NCBI GenBank assembly: GCA_965214945.1
Contig: OZ244029.1
Span: 2,108,001-2,172,000 of the forward strand
Length of the DNA: 64,000 bases
Reading direction: 5' to 3'
Origin: JAAXHB01 sp965214945
GTDB lineage: Bacteria; Actinomycetota; Acidimicrobiia; Acidimicrobiales; Aldehydirespiratoraceae
A program made the translations under genes and the position numbers. The notes below the pieces were generated by a model, which did not search any database, was not told where the DNA came from, and was given only the letters and a program-made list of their open reading frames with translations. This document shows positions 52,396 to 61,216 of the stretch, piece after piece; position 1 is the stretch's first letter; every line of letters starts with the position of its first letter.

Positions 52396-53706
52396 ATGCG
52401 CCGCATTGAGAACGCCCGCCTGCTGGCTTGCGTGGACGAGACGGTCACCGAGAACGCGACCGTAGTCATCGATGGCGAGCTGATCGCCTGGACCGGGCCT
52501 TCAGCCGAACTCCCCGACGCGTTCGCCGACAACTCGGCGGAGGTCACCGACGCGGCGGGAGCCACGGTCATGCCAGGCCTGATCGACGGCCATATGCACA
52601 TCAGCTTCGGCGAGCCCCAAACCGAAGAGGAACTCTACATCTACACGCCGACGGCGTACCGCGCGGTTCGGGCCGCCGCCAATGCGGAGAAGGTCTTGCT
52701 GGCGGGCGTCACCAGCGCCTGCGACCCCGGCGGCCCGGCCGGGATCGCCGCCGCTGTGAGAGACGCAGTGGACGCCGGGCTGATCCAGGGGCCGAGAATG
52801 TCGGCTGCCGGCCGACAGATCACCACTCAGCAGGGCATCGGCGACACGCTGCCCCGATGGATCGACATAACAGAGTCGTCGTTCGGGGCGCTCGTCCGCA
52901 CCCGGGACGATCTGCTCGACGAGATCCGCAACGAAGTGAAAGACGGGGTCGACCTGATAAAGATCGCCGGCTCCGGCCCCGGCACCACCGAGTACGGCGC
53001 GTTTCGCCTGGACGAACTCGAATTGGCCGTCGATGAGGCGCATCGGCTGGGGCGGCCGGTGGCGATGCACGCCCGGTCGCGCCAGTCGGTGGCAGACGCT
53101 GCCGCAGCCGGGATCGACTGGATCATGCACGCCTCCTATATGGACACGGCAACGCTCGACGCGCTGATCTCGGCCGACACGCCTCTGCTGCCGGCCATGA
53201 CGCTGCTCGTCAACTCGCTCGAAGGCGGAGACATGCCGCCGGCCACAAAGGACGCCATCCAACGCGAACTCGATGCGGCAGTGGCGATCCTGTCCAAAGC
53301 CTACGAGCAGGGCGCGACGCTGATAGCAGGATCCGAGAGCGGGTTCGCCATGACGCCCTACGGCCAATGGCACACCCGCGAGATGGAGCTGTTCGTCAGC
53401 CACCTCGGCATGAGCGACATGCGAGCGATCCTGTGCATGACACGTGACGCAGCGGTGGCGGCACCCCGGCACACGGAGATGATCGGCACCCTCACGCCCG
53501 GAAAATACGCCGACATCCTCATCGTTGACGGTAAGCCCGACGCCGATGTGACGATTCTCAGCCGCCGCGACCGGCTCAAGGCGGTGATCAAAGGCGGAGA
53601 GGATGTGAAGCCGTGGCGCCCGGTCGATGCGCCGACTCGGCGAATGGGTTTCGAGAAGGCGCGCCCCTACAAGCGTGGCCTCTACCTGAGGCAAGACCCT
53701 GCCTAG
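52396..53706 (+). CDS. Amidohydrolase (imidazolonepropionase/prolidase-like)
   Basis: 436 residues. Metal ligands: GLIDGHMHISFG (HxH), a Lys region in GVDLIKIAGSG, His in PVAMHARSRQS, His in WIMHASYMD and Asp/Ser in LIAGSESGF, where the usual Asp is changed. C-terminal MIGTLTPGKYADILIVDGKP closes the beta-sandwich. This is the branch of metal-dependent amidohydrolases near aryldialkylphosphatase/prolidase and imidazolonepropionase. It is the first gene of an operon with SDR, lipoyl protein and E1, so it may open a ring or amide whose product feeds a 2-oxoacid step. Confidence 0.87.
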   Translation: MRRIENARLLACVDETVTENATVVIDGELIAWTGPSAELPDAFADNSAEVTDAAGATVMPGLIDGHMHISFGEPQTEEELYIYTPTAYRAVRAAANAEKVLLAGVTSACDPGGPAGIAAAVRDAVDAGLIQGPRMSAAGRQITTQQGIGDTLPRWIDITESSFGALVRTRDDLLDEIRNEVKDGVDLIKIAGSGPGTTEYGAFRLDELELAVDEAHRLGRPVAMHARSRQSVADAAAAGIDWIMHASYMDTATLDALISADTPLLPAMTLLVNSLEGGDMPPATKDAIQRELDAAVAILSKAYEQGATLIAGSESGFAMTPYGQWHTREMELFVSHLGMSDMRAILCMTRDAAVAAPRHTEMIGTLTPGKYADILIVDGKPDADVTILSRRDRLKAVIKGGEDVKPWRPVDAPTRRMGFEKARPYKRGLYLRQDPA

Positions 53707-53743
53707 ACCGAGCGCGGCAAGCGCCACGACTGACACGGCGGGG

Positions 53744-54583
53744 CTGACTCCCCTGGCAGACCTTTGGCGGCTCGACGGGCGAAACGCGGTTGTTACCGGA
53801 GCGGCACGCGGCCTGGGCGCGGCGATCGCCCGGCGCGTCGCCGAAGCCGGCGCGTCCGTGGCAATAGCGGACGTGCGCCGAGCAGAGGCCAACACGACCG
53901 CGGCCAGGATCACCGACGAGACCGGCGCCGACTGCCGCGGCTATCGCGCCGACGTGACCGACGAGAATTCAGTCGAGGAACTGTTCGCCTCTGTCGAGGC
54001 GCATTTGGGCTCTGTGGATTTGCTGGTCAACAACGCAGGTGTGTTCTCCAACTACCTCGTGTTGGACATGCCACGCGACGAATGGGCCCGCATCCTCGAC
54101 GTGAACGTGACCGGCGCCTTCCTTTGCAGCAAGACCGCGGCACGCGTCATGAAACCGCGCGGCCGCGGCGTGATCGTCAACATCGCGTCAGTCGACGCGC
54201 TCGCCCCGTCGGCTGAGGGTCTGCTCCACTACACCACCTCCAAGCATGCGATCGCCGGACTCACCAAGTCTCTGGCGATGGAACTGGCGCCCTCGGGCGT
54301 GCGAGTCAACGCGGTCTGCCCGGGCGCGGCAATCACCGAGGGCGCCGTCGAGCTGATCACGGCCGGCGCGCCGTCAGGGATCGACGTGGTGGCGCAGTGG
54401 GACGGCATCGTCGAGCGAACCCCGCTGGGCCGGCTATGCCAGCCGGACGACATCGGGCGGGCGGTCGTGTTCCTGGCGTCCGACCTGGCCGCCTTCATCA
54501 CGGGCGCGCTCGTGCCGGTGGACGGTGGGATCCTCGTTCAGCCGCTCGAGGGCTACGCCGCGCATGACGATCACGGCGGCTGA
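53744..54583 (+). CDS. SDR-family oxidoreductase with probable CTG start
   Basis: About 279 residues. The Rossmann motif AVVTGAARGLGAAIA starts near 53790, upstream of the first canonical in-frame start (GTG 53858), so the coding region must begin earlier. Between the in-frame stop at 53687 and the motif there is no ATG, GTG or TTG; CTG at 53744 (or 53753, 53699) is the best candidate, with GGCGGGG before it. The rest is a normal classical SDR: LVNNAGVF, NIASVDALAPS (Ser), YTTSKHAIAGLTKSLA (Y-x3-K) and TGALVPVDGGIL. In an acetoin-type context an acetoin/diacetyl reductase role is possible. Six bp before the lipoyl gene. Confidence 0.8.
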   Translation: MTPLADLWRLDGRNAVVTGAARGLGAAIARRVAEAGASVAIADVRRAEANTTAARITDETGADCRGYRADVTDENSVEELFASVEAHLGSVDLLVNNAGVFSNYLVLDMPRDEWARILDVNVTGAFLCSKTAARVMKPRGRGVIVNIASVDALAPSAEGLLHYTTSKHAIAGLTKSLAMELAPSGVRVNAVCPGAAITEGAVELITAGAPSGIDVVAQWDGIVERTPLGRLCQPDDIGRAVVFLASDLAAFITGALVPVDGGILVQPLEGYAAHDDHGG

Positions 54584-54589
54584 ACCGGC

Positions 54590-54856
54590 ATGTACGAGGT
54601 GATTCTGCCCAAGACCGGGATTTACGAAGATGACGTGGTGCTCGTGGAATGGCTAGTCGAAGAGGGCGCCAGAGTGAGCGCCGGCGATCCGATCTTCGTA
54701 ATCGAGAGCGAGAAAGTCGAAATGGAGATCGAGGCCGATGAGGACGGCTGGCTCCATCGAGAGGCCGACGAGGGCTTTGAGGCACCGATCGGAACCCGCA
54801 TCGGTGTGATCAGCGCCAGCGAAGCAGACCATCAAAGGACTGCCGACGGCCTATGA
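54590..54856 (+). CDS. Free-standing lipoyl (biotinyl-lipoyl) domain protein
   Basis: 88 residues, a single lipoyl hammerhead domain: LPKTGIYEDDVVLVEWLVEEG, then GDPIFVIESEKVEMEIEAD with the modified Lys in ESEKVEM, then GTRIGVI. In E2 enzymes this domain is fused to an E1/E3-binding domain and an acyltransferase core; neither follows here. It overlaps the E1 gene by 4 nt (ATGA). Probably the swinging arm that receives the acyl group from the next gene's enzyme; lipoate rather than biotin is inferred from the context, since biotin carriers have AMKM. Confidence 0.88.
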   Translation: MYEVILPKTGIYEDDVVLVEWLVEEGARVSAGDPIFVIESEKVEMEIEADEDGWLHREADEGFEAPIGTRIGVISASEADHQRTADGL

Positions 54857-56868
54857 CCGACCGCGCCGTGCTCGAATCCGGGTTGAAGACGATGACACGC
54901 ATCCGGCTCTTCGAAGACCGCGTGATGCGCGAGTTTGCCAAAGGAGCGATGCCCGGTTTCGTTCACACTTACCACGGTTCGGAGCCGGTCGCGGCTGGTG
55001 TCTGCGCGCATCTCAGCGATGCCGACATGATCACCAGCACCCACCGCGGGCACGGACACTGCATCGCCAAGGGCTGCGACTTCGGGCCGATGGTCGCGGA
55101 GTTGTACGGACGCCAGACGGGGCTGTGCAAGGGCCGGGGCGGGTCTATGCACATCGCAGACTTCGCTCGGGGGATTCTCGGCGCCAACGCCATAGTGGGA
55201 GGCGGGATCTCATTAGCTGTCGGCGGGGCGCTTGCGGCCAGCGTGCTTGGCGACAACAGGGTGGCCGTGTCTTTCTTCGGCGACGGCGCCGCCAACCAGG
55301 GCATCTTCCACGAATCGCTCAACCTGGCCGCCATCTGGCGCCTGCCGGTGGTGTTCGTGTGCGAGAACAACGGCTGGGCCGAGTCGACGCCCGTGTCGTA
55401 CTCGACCAGCGTGACCGACATCGCTACCAGGGCCGCCTCATACGGCATCGCTGGCGTCGTGGTCGACGGATCAGACTTCGCGGAGGTCTACAAGGCTGCG
55501 GGCGCCGCGATCGGGCGCGCCCGCAGCGGCGAAGGCCCGACACTGATCGAGGCCAAAGTCATCAGGATGCGAGGGCACTTCATCGGGGATCCAGAACAGT
55601 ACCGCTCCCGCGAACAGCGTCGATCGGCGCGGGCCGCGGATCCGCTCAGGAAGCTCCAAGATGAACTCGCCGAACCACCCACGGCGGACTCCGGCGCCGG
55701 CGGGCTCAACATGGGTGGCTACGAGCGCGACATCCACTCGGAACTCGACGACGCCTACGCCGCCGCGCTGGCCGCGCCCTTGCCCGACCCGCGCCACGTG
55801 GAGCGCTACACGCTGTCCCCGCCCCCCGACGGCCCGGCACCGCCGCTGGACCCCCCGGCGACCGAGCGTCGCGGCTCGTACCTGCTGGCCGTTCACGAGG
55901 CCATTGCCCAGTCAATGCGGCGCGACCCGTCGGTGATCGTCGTCGGTGAGGACATCGCAGGCGGTGCCGGCCTGGGCGCGCCGCTCGAAGGCGCGATGGG
56001 CGGCACGTTCGGCGCCACCAAGGGACTCATCGAAGAGTTCGGGCCGGACCGGGTGCGCGACACGCCCATCTCAGAAGCCGGCTTCACGGGCGCGGGCATA
56101 GGCGCCGCCCTTGCCGGCCTGCGCCCCATCGTGGATGTGATGTGGTCAAGCTTTGCGCCCTACTGCTTCGACCAGGTCTTCAACCAGGCGGCGAAAATGC
56201 GCTACATGTTCGGAGGCCAGACCGACGTTCCGGTGGTACTCAGGATGGCGGTCGGCGCGGGGCTGAGAGCCGGCGGGCACCACTCCGACACGCTCTATCC
56301 CATCTTCTCACACATCCCCGGGATCAAGGTGGTGGCGCCGGCCAACCCCGCCGACGCGAAGGGGCTTCTGGCCCGGGCGATAGCGGAAGACAGCCCGGTG
56401 GTGGTGCTTGAGCACATGAGCCTGTACCGCGCCAAGGGCCCGCTGCCCGAGGATTATTACGAACTGCCGATCGGCAAGGCGAGAGTCGTCTCATGTGGTG
56501 ACGACGTGACGCTGATCGCGGCCGCCGCGGGCGTGCCGATGGCGCTGCGAGCCGCCGAAACGCTCCGCACCGAGCACGGCGTCTCAGCCGAAGTGGTAGA
56601 TCTGCGCACCCTTTCGCCACTCGACGTCCACACGCTGGCGGACTCCGCTGGCCGCACCGGCCGGGTGGTCGTGATCGACGAGAGCCCGCCGCGTTGCAGC
56701 ATCGCATCGGAGGTGGCCGCGGTCATCACCGACGCGGTATTCGATCAGCTGCGGGCGCCGGTGGCGAGGGTCAACTCGGCCTGCTCGCCGGTGCCGTTCA
56801 GCCCACCGCTCGAAGACGCCCACCTACCGAGCGCAGACAAGGCAGTCACCGCTGTCCTCGCCATGTGA
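54853..56868 (+). CDS. Fused E1 alpha-beta component of a TPP-dependent 2-oxoacid/acetoin dehydrogenase
   Basis: 671 residues. Residues 1-~325 are E1-alpha: HTYHGSEPVAAGVC, THRGHGHCIAKG, GRGGSMHIAD, and the TPP motif GDGAANQGIFHESLNLA...ENN. Residues ~345-671 are E1-beta: VIVVGEDIAGGAG, RVRDTPISEAGFTGAGIGAALAG, MRYMFGGQ, AGGHHSDTLYPIF and VVDLRTLSPLDV. Alpha and beta are separate chains in most acetoin, pyruvate and branched-chain complexes but are fused here. HTYHGSEPVA and GRGGSMH are nearest to acetoin-dehydrogenase E1. No E2 core or E3 is encoded nearby. TPP could come from the pyrophosphokinase pathway at 17888. Confidence 0.9.
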   Translation: MTDRAVLESGLKTMTRIRLFEDRVMREFAKGAMPGFVHTYHGSEPVAAGVCAHLSDADMITSTHRGHGHCIAKGCDFGPMVAELYGRQTGLCKGRGGSMHIADFARGILGANAIVGGGISLAVGGALAASVLGDNRVAVSFFGDGAANQGIFHESLNLAAIWRLPVVFVCENNGWAESTPVSYSTSVTDIATRAASYGIAGVVVDGSDFAEVYKAAGAAIGRARSGEGPTLIEAKVIRMRGHFIGDPEQYRSREQRRSARAADPLRKLQDELAEPPTADSGAGGLNMGGYERDIHSELDDAYAAALAAPLPDPRHVERYTLSPPPDGPAPPLDPPATERRGSYLLAVHEAIAQSMRRDPSVIVVGEDIAGGAGLGAPLEGAMGGTFGATKGLIEEFGPDRVRDTPISEAGFTGAGIGAALAGLRPIVDVMWSSFAPYCFDQVFNQAAKMRYMFGGQTDVPVVLRMAVGAGLRAGGHHSDTLYPIFSHIPGIKVVAPANPADAKGLLARAIAEDSPVVVLEHMSLYRAKGPLPEDYYELPIGKARVVSCGDDVTLIAAAAGVPMALRAAETLRTEHGVSAEVVDLRTLSPLDVHTLADSAGRTGRVVVIDESPPRCSIASEVAAVITDAVFDQLRAPVARVNSACSPVPFSPPLEDAHLPSADKAVTAVLAM

Positions 56869-56962
56869 GCCCATTCAGGCGCTGCCTCCGCCGGTGCCTA
56901 GGGCCGGCAGAGACTGAAAAGCTCAGCAAGACCGACAGGGCGCAAAACTGTTGGGACGGCCG

Positions 56963-58300
56963 TCAGAAATAGGTCCGCACCGCCGCGACAACGTTGCAGC
57001 CGTCGTCCACCACAGGGATCACGCGCCAGCGGTCGAATGTCGTACAGGGATGCGAGATACCGCACCCCACGATGTCACCGACGAGGAGATCGAAGCCCTC
57101 GGGCACTCGCACGAACGCGTGCTGGTCGTTCATCTCGAAGACCTCGAGCTCTCCGTTGAGCCTCTGCACCCGGGTGCCGCTTCCGGCAGGCCGTTCAACG
57201 GGCGAGCGGCGGTCGCGGCGGCGCACCAGCAGCGGCGTCGGTAGGTGCACGTCGTGGGAGGCGTCGAACTTGCCGAAGCCGAGCAGCGCCAGCCCGGGCT
57301 CCGGCCGCGACACCACGTACGACCACACCGTGAAAGCCGGTCGCAAGCGCGGGTATGTGTCCATCGGCGGGCGGACCCCGAACGGCGCTGACTGCTCGTA
57401 GAGCCGAGAGTCGTGCGTCACGTAGCAGCCGGGGCGGATCACCACCCGAACCCGCCTCGGCAGCGTCCAGGCGCCTGTGAGCACCGCGACCACGCGGTCG
57501 GTGTGCATGCTGCCGCCTGCGGAGACGATTACCTCGTCGAGCCCGTCGAACAGCGATTCGGCCTCCAGGCGACCCGCCAGGTCGCGCAGGCCGATCATCA
57601 GGGCGTCAACGGCCGCGGCGCTGCCTTCGCCGTCGTGGATGATCCCCTCGAACGCCTCAACGCCGACGAGCCGCAGTCGAGGCGAGGCCGCGGCCCGTGC
57701 GGCCACTGCCGCGGCGCTTTCGATGTCGCGGCAGCCGGTGCGGCCCCCGCGGATGCCCAGCTCGACGAGAACGTCTAAAGGGCGTCCTCCCGGCGGCCGC
57801 CCGCCGAGGGCGCGCTCCATCTGCTCGATTCCCTCTGTGGAGTCGACCAGGCACAGGATCTCCGCCCGCGGGTTGGACGACAGCTCGTCGAACGCCCAGC
57901 GAACCCCAGCAGGATCGACAAGCTGGTGGGCGATAAGGATCCGCTCGACGCCGAAGCTGCGAAGGATGCGTCCGTGGTTCGCGGTCGCGGCCGTGATCGC
58001 CCAGGCGCCCGCGTCGAGCTGCCGCCTGATGATCTCCGGCGAGAGCGTGGTCTTGCCGTGCGGAGCCAGCGAGATCCCCGCTTCATCACAGAAGCGGCTT
58101 ACAGTCGCCAGGTTGTGATCCAGATCGGACGCCGAGATCGCCGCGACCGGGAACATGAAGTCGTCTGTGAACAGGTTCGGGCGAGCCTCCGTGAGCGCCT
58201 CAATATCACTCGGGTTGCTTGTTCGGGGCCAGCCCTTGTACTGCCAGCCATTCACCGCAGCCGGTAGCGTGGCCGGGCGATGCGGGATCACCGCCGACAC
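56963..58300 (-). CDS. PLP-dependent D-amino acid deaminase/D-threonine aldolase-like protein
   Basis: 445 residues, fold type III (alanine racemase N-terminal domain) with a D-serine dehydratase-like C-terminal domain. PLP Lys 83 is in LAPHGKTTLSPEI. The C-terminal metal ligands His and Cys are in GCGISHPCTTFDRW, as in DSD1-type D-serine dehydratase and D-threonine aldolase. The length is about 60 residues above the eukaryotic enzymes because of an N-terminal extension and a linker. GTG 58300 is divergent from the SDR gene; a CATCTT -10-like box lies 7 nt upstream, within the coding start of that gene. Confidence 0.87.
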   Translation of the reverse strand: MSAVIPHRPATLPAAVNGWQYKGWPRTSNPSDIEALTEARPNLFTDDFMFPVAAISASDLDHNLATVSRFCDEAGISLAPHGKTTLSPEIIRRQLDAGAWAITAATANHGRILRSFGVERILIAHQLVDPAGVRWAFDELSSNPRAEILCLVDSTEGIEQMERALGGRPPGGRPLDVLVELGIRGGRTGCRDIESAAAVAARAAASPRLRLVGVEAFEGIIHDGEGSAAAVDALMIGLRDLAGRLEAESLFDGLDEVIVSAGGSMHTDRVVAVLTGAWTLPRRVRVVIRPGCYVTHDSRLYEQSAPFGVRPPMDTYPRLRPAFTVWSYVVSRPEPGLALLGFGKFDASHDVHLPTPLLVRRRDRRSPVERPAGSGTRVQRLNGELEVFEMNDQHAFVRVPEGFDLLVGDIVGCGISHPCTTFDRWRVIPVVDDGCNVVAAVRTYF

Positions 58301-58310
58301 TGTGACGAAG

Positions 58311-59096
58311 ATGACTGAGAGCGCACGAGCCGATGCTACATGTCAGCGTCTGAGCGGCCGGGTCGCGCTCGTCACCGGGGCCAGCAGGGGCATCGGCAGG
58401 GCGATTGCCGAGCGTTTGCTCCACGAGCGGGCGCAGGTCGTCGCAGTGAGCCGCAACCCGCTGCCGGCCGCGGCCTTCGCTCCCGCTGAGCGCCGCGTGC
58501 TGCCGGTCGCCGCAGACGTCCGAGAGTCGTCTTCCGTCGCCAAGGCCGTAGCTGCAGGCGTCGAGCGCTTCGGGCGCCTCGATACTGTTGTCAACAACGC
58601 GGCCATCGGCCTGCTGCGCACGGCGGCCGAAACCAGCGACGCCGAGTACGACGACGTCTTCAACACAAACGTGCGCAGCATCTTCCTCACAGCGCGACAC
58701 ACGATGCCGCATCTGCGGGCAGCCGGCGGTGGCAACATCGTCAACATCGGATCGGTCGCAGCGCATGTGGGCTTCGACAAAGACGCCGCGTACTGCGCCT
58801 CCAAGGGTGCCGTGGCAGCGCTCACGAAGCAGATGGCCATCGACTGCGCACCGCACGGCATACGGGTGAACTGTGTGGAACCCGGCTTCATCGTCACCGA
58901 CCAGCTCACCGATTACGCAGCCGGTCAGCCCGAACCGGACACGGCGCTCGAGCAGATCGCGCAGCTCCACGCCATGGGAAGGATCGGACAGCCCGCCGAG
59001 GTGGCCGCGGCCGTAGCGTTCTTGGCCTCAGACGACGCTTCGTTCATCACCGGCTCGGCTTTGACCGTCGACGGCGGTTTGACCGCCCGACCCTGA
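58311..59096 (+). CDS. SDR-family oxidoreductase
   Basis: Classical SDR, 261 residues. Cofactor motif TGASRGIGRAIA, VVNNAAIG, NIGSVAAHVG with the catalytic Ser, YCASKGAVAALTKQMA (Y-x3-K) and TGSALTVDGGL. ATG 58311 (or in-frame GTG 58302) is the start; the open frame further up is antisense to the divergent gene. A TAGCGT box at 58265-58270 would start transcription near 58277. It precedes the hydantoinase operon by 71 bp and may belong to the same pathway. Confidence 0.88.
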   Translation: MTESARADATCQRLSGRVALVTGASRGIGRAIAERLLHERAQVVAVSRNPLPAAAFAPAERRVLPVAADVRESSSVAKAVAAGVERFGRLDTVVNNAAIGLLRTAAETSDAEYDDVFNTNVRSIFLTARHTMPHLRAAGGGNIVNIGSVAAHVGFDKDAAYCASKGAVAALTKQMAIDCAPHGIRVNCVEPGFIVTDQLTDYAAGQPEPDTALEQIAQLHAMGRIGQPAEVAAAVAFLASDDASFITGSALTVDGGLTARP

Positions 59097-59167
59097 CGGG
59101 CAGCCGGGTTGTACTTCAGCACGCAGGACGGCGCGGCCTGTCCGAAGACGGCAGAAGCGAGTGCTCA

Positions 59168-61216
59168 ATGACGTCCGTGCGGATCGGCATCGACACCGGG
59201 GGGACGTTCACCGACCTGATCGCATTCGACACCGGCGCCGGGACAATCTCGTCGCTGAAGGTGGCGTCGACTCCCCGTGAGCCGCTAAGTGCTTTCATCT
59301 CCTCCATCCTGCAGTCGGGCGCACCGCCGGAATCGATCGCGTTCTTGGTGCACGGCACGACCGTGGCCACCAACACGATGATTCAGCGATCCGGCGCGAA
59401 GGTCGCATTCGTGTGCACGGCGGGTCACGAAGACATCCCCTACATACAGCGCGTCAACCGCCAGTACCTGTACGACCTGTCCTGGGACAAGCCCCGGCCG
59501 CTGCTTTCGAGCAGGCGCCATTGCCTCGGGGTCTCCGAGCGCATCGACGCGCGCGGCGACGTGGTCACCCCGCTCGACGACGCCACCATCGACGAGCTGT
59601 GCGACCGCCTCACCGAAGGCAGCTTTGAGGCGATCGCGGTGTGTCTGCTGTTCTCCTATCTCAACACCTCTCACGAGCAGCGACTCGCCGCTGAGCTACG
59701 GCGGCGCTTTGCAGGCACGCCGCTGTCGGTCTCTCATGAGGTCGCCCCGATCTGGCGCGAATACGAGAGGTCGAGCACTACCATCGCCGACGCGTACGTC
59801 AAGCCGCTCATGCAGTCTTACGTGGGCAGCCTCCAGAAGGGGCTGACCAACGCCGGCATCGACCTCAACTGGGCGCTGATGAAGTCCAACGGTGGTCTCA
59901 TGGACGCCTCCTCGGCCGCGGAGCATCCCATTCACCTGGTGATGTCGGGCCCGGCCGGTGGCGCGGTCGCGTCTAAGACCGTCGCCGACCTGGTGGGGGT
60001 CGAGAACCTGGTGACTCTCGATGTGGGCGGCACCAGTGCTGATGTGGGGCTGATCCTGGACGGCAAGCTCGGATACACCACCGAGTACGAGATCGAGTGG
60101 GGCATTCCCGCCGCCGTTCCGTTGATCGACATCCACACGATCGGCGCCGGGGGCGGCTCGGTCGCCTGGGTCAACGCAGGCGGATTCCTACAGGTGGGGC
60201 CGCGCAGCGCGGGCGCCGACCCGGGGCCCATCTGCTACGGGACGGGAGGCACCGAGCTCACGCTCACGGACGCCAACCTGGTGTTGGGCCGCCTTGACCC
60301 CGACTACTTCCTCGGCGGCGCGATGACGCTGGCGGTCGACGCGGCCGAGTCCGCTATGGACGACATGGCCGCTTCTCTGGGGATGTCGGGGATCGACCTG
60401 GCCTGCTCGATCGTGGAGATCGCGAATGAGAACATGGCCAACGCGATCCGCATGGTCAGCGTCGAGCGCGGCCACGACCCGCGTCAGCTCGCGCTGGCGG
60501 CCTTCGGGGGGGCGGGGCCGCTTCACGGCGCGGCCATCGCCCGCAAACTTCAGATCCCACGTGTGTTAGTGCCGCCGTTCCCGGGCAGTTTCGCGGCGCT
60601 GGGCCTGCTGTTGGGCGACCTGCGCGTCGACAAGCTGTGGACGCAGGGTTACCGCTCAGATCTGGTGTCCGCCGAGGAGGTCGCGGCCCGTTTCGACGCC
60701 ATCGCCGAGGCGGCGGTCGCAGAGCTCCGCTCGCAGGGGTTCTCCGGTGTGCCTGAGCTGACATATGCGATCAACATGCGTTATCTGGGGCAGAACTACG
60801 AGACGGAAGTGGAGGTGCCTGCGCTGGGGTCGGCGGCTGACGCGGCTTCAGCGCAGGAGCAGCTCGAACGTGCGTACCGGGCGTTCAACAGGGCCCACCA
60901 GCAGATGTACGACTATGTGATCAGAGACGCGGTCATCGAGATGGTCAGCTTCCGTGTGACCGCGACGGGCGCAACCCCGCATCCTGAGCTGGCGCGCGTT
61001 CACGTGGCGGAGCGCGATGAGGAACGCACGCGCCGTGTGTTCTTCATGGGCTTCGGGCCTGTTGAGACCCGTCTTCTGCGGCGGCCGGCCATGCCGGTCG
61101 GCGTTGTGATCGACGGCCCGGTGATAATCGAGGAGGAAGGCTCGACCACTGTCGTCGAGCCCGACATGACGGTGCTGCGCACCGCGCACGACGTTCTCAT
61201 GGTGGAGGTGAACTAA
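59168..61216 (+). CDS. Hydantoinase/oxoprolinase large subunit A (HyuA family)
   Basis: 682 residues. ATP-binding ASKHA-like domain: RIGIDTGGTFTDLIAFD at the N-terminus, VHGTTVATNTMIQRSGAKVA, SHEVAPIWREYERSSTTIADAYVKP, VMSGPAGGAVASKTVADL, LDVGGTSADVGLI and the C-terminal FGGAGPLHGAAIARKL. These define the A subunit of N-methylhydantoinase, 5-oxoprolinase and acetone/acetophenone carboxylases, all ATP-driven. The stop and the next ATG overlap (TAATG). With B and a small zinc protein it forms one enzyme; hydantoin, oxoproline or ketone as substrate cannot be separated by eye. Confidence 0.93.
   Translation: MTSVRIGIDTGGTFTDLIAFDTGAGTISSLKVASTPREPLSAFISSILQSGAPPESIAFLVHGTTVATNTMIQRSGAKVAFVCTAGHEDIPYIQRVNRQYLYDLSWDKPRPLLSSRRHCLGVSERIDARGDVVTPLDDATIDELCDRLTEGSFEAIAVCLLFSYLNTSHEQRLAAELRRRFAGTPLSVSHEVAPIWREYERSSTTIADAYVKPLMQSYVGSLQKGLTNAGIDLNWALMKSNGGLMDASSAAEHPIHLVMSGPAGGAVASKTVADLVGVENLVTLDVGGTSADVGLILDGKLGYTTEYEIEWGIPAAVPLIDIHTIGAGGGSVAWVNAGGFLQVGPRSAGADPGPICYGTGGTELTLTDANLVLGRLDPDYFLGGAMTLAVDAAESAMDDMAASLGMSGIDLACSIVEIANENMANAIRMVSVERGHDPRQLALAAFGGAGPLHGAAIARKLQIPRVLVPPFPGSFAALGLLLGDLRVDKLWTQGYRSDLVSAEEVAARFDAIAEAAVAELRSQGFSGVPELTYAINMRYLGQNYETEVEVPALGSAADAASAQEQLERAYRAFNRAHQQMYDYVIRDAVIEMVSFRVTATGATPHPELARVHVAERDEERTRRVFFMGFGPVETRLLRRPAMPVGVVIDGPVIIEEEGSTTVVEPDMTVLRTAHDVLMVEVN

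Noticed and set aside
52501..53913. A 470-residue frame on the minus strand
   Set aside because: Antisense shadow of the amidohydrolase and SDR genes, which have intact catalytic motifs.
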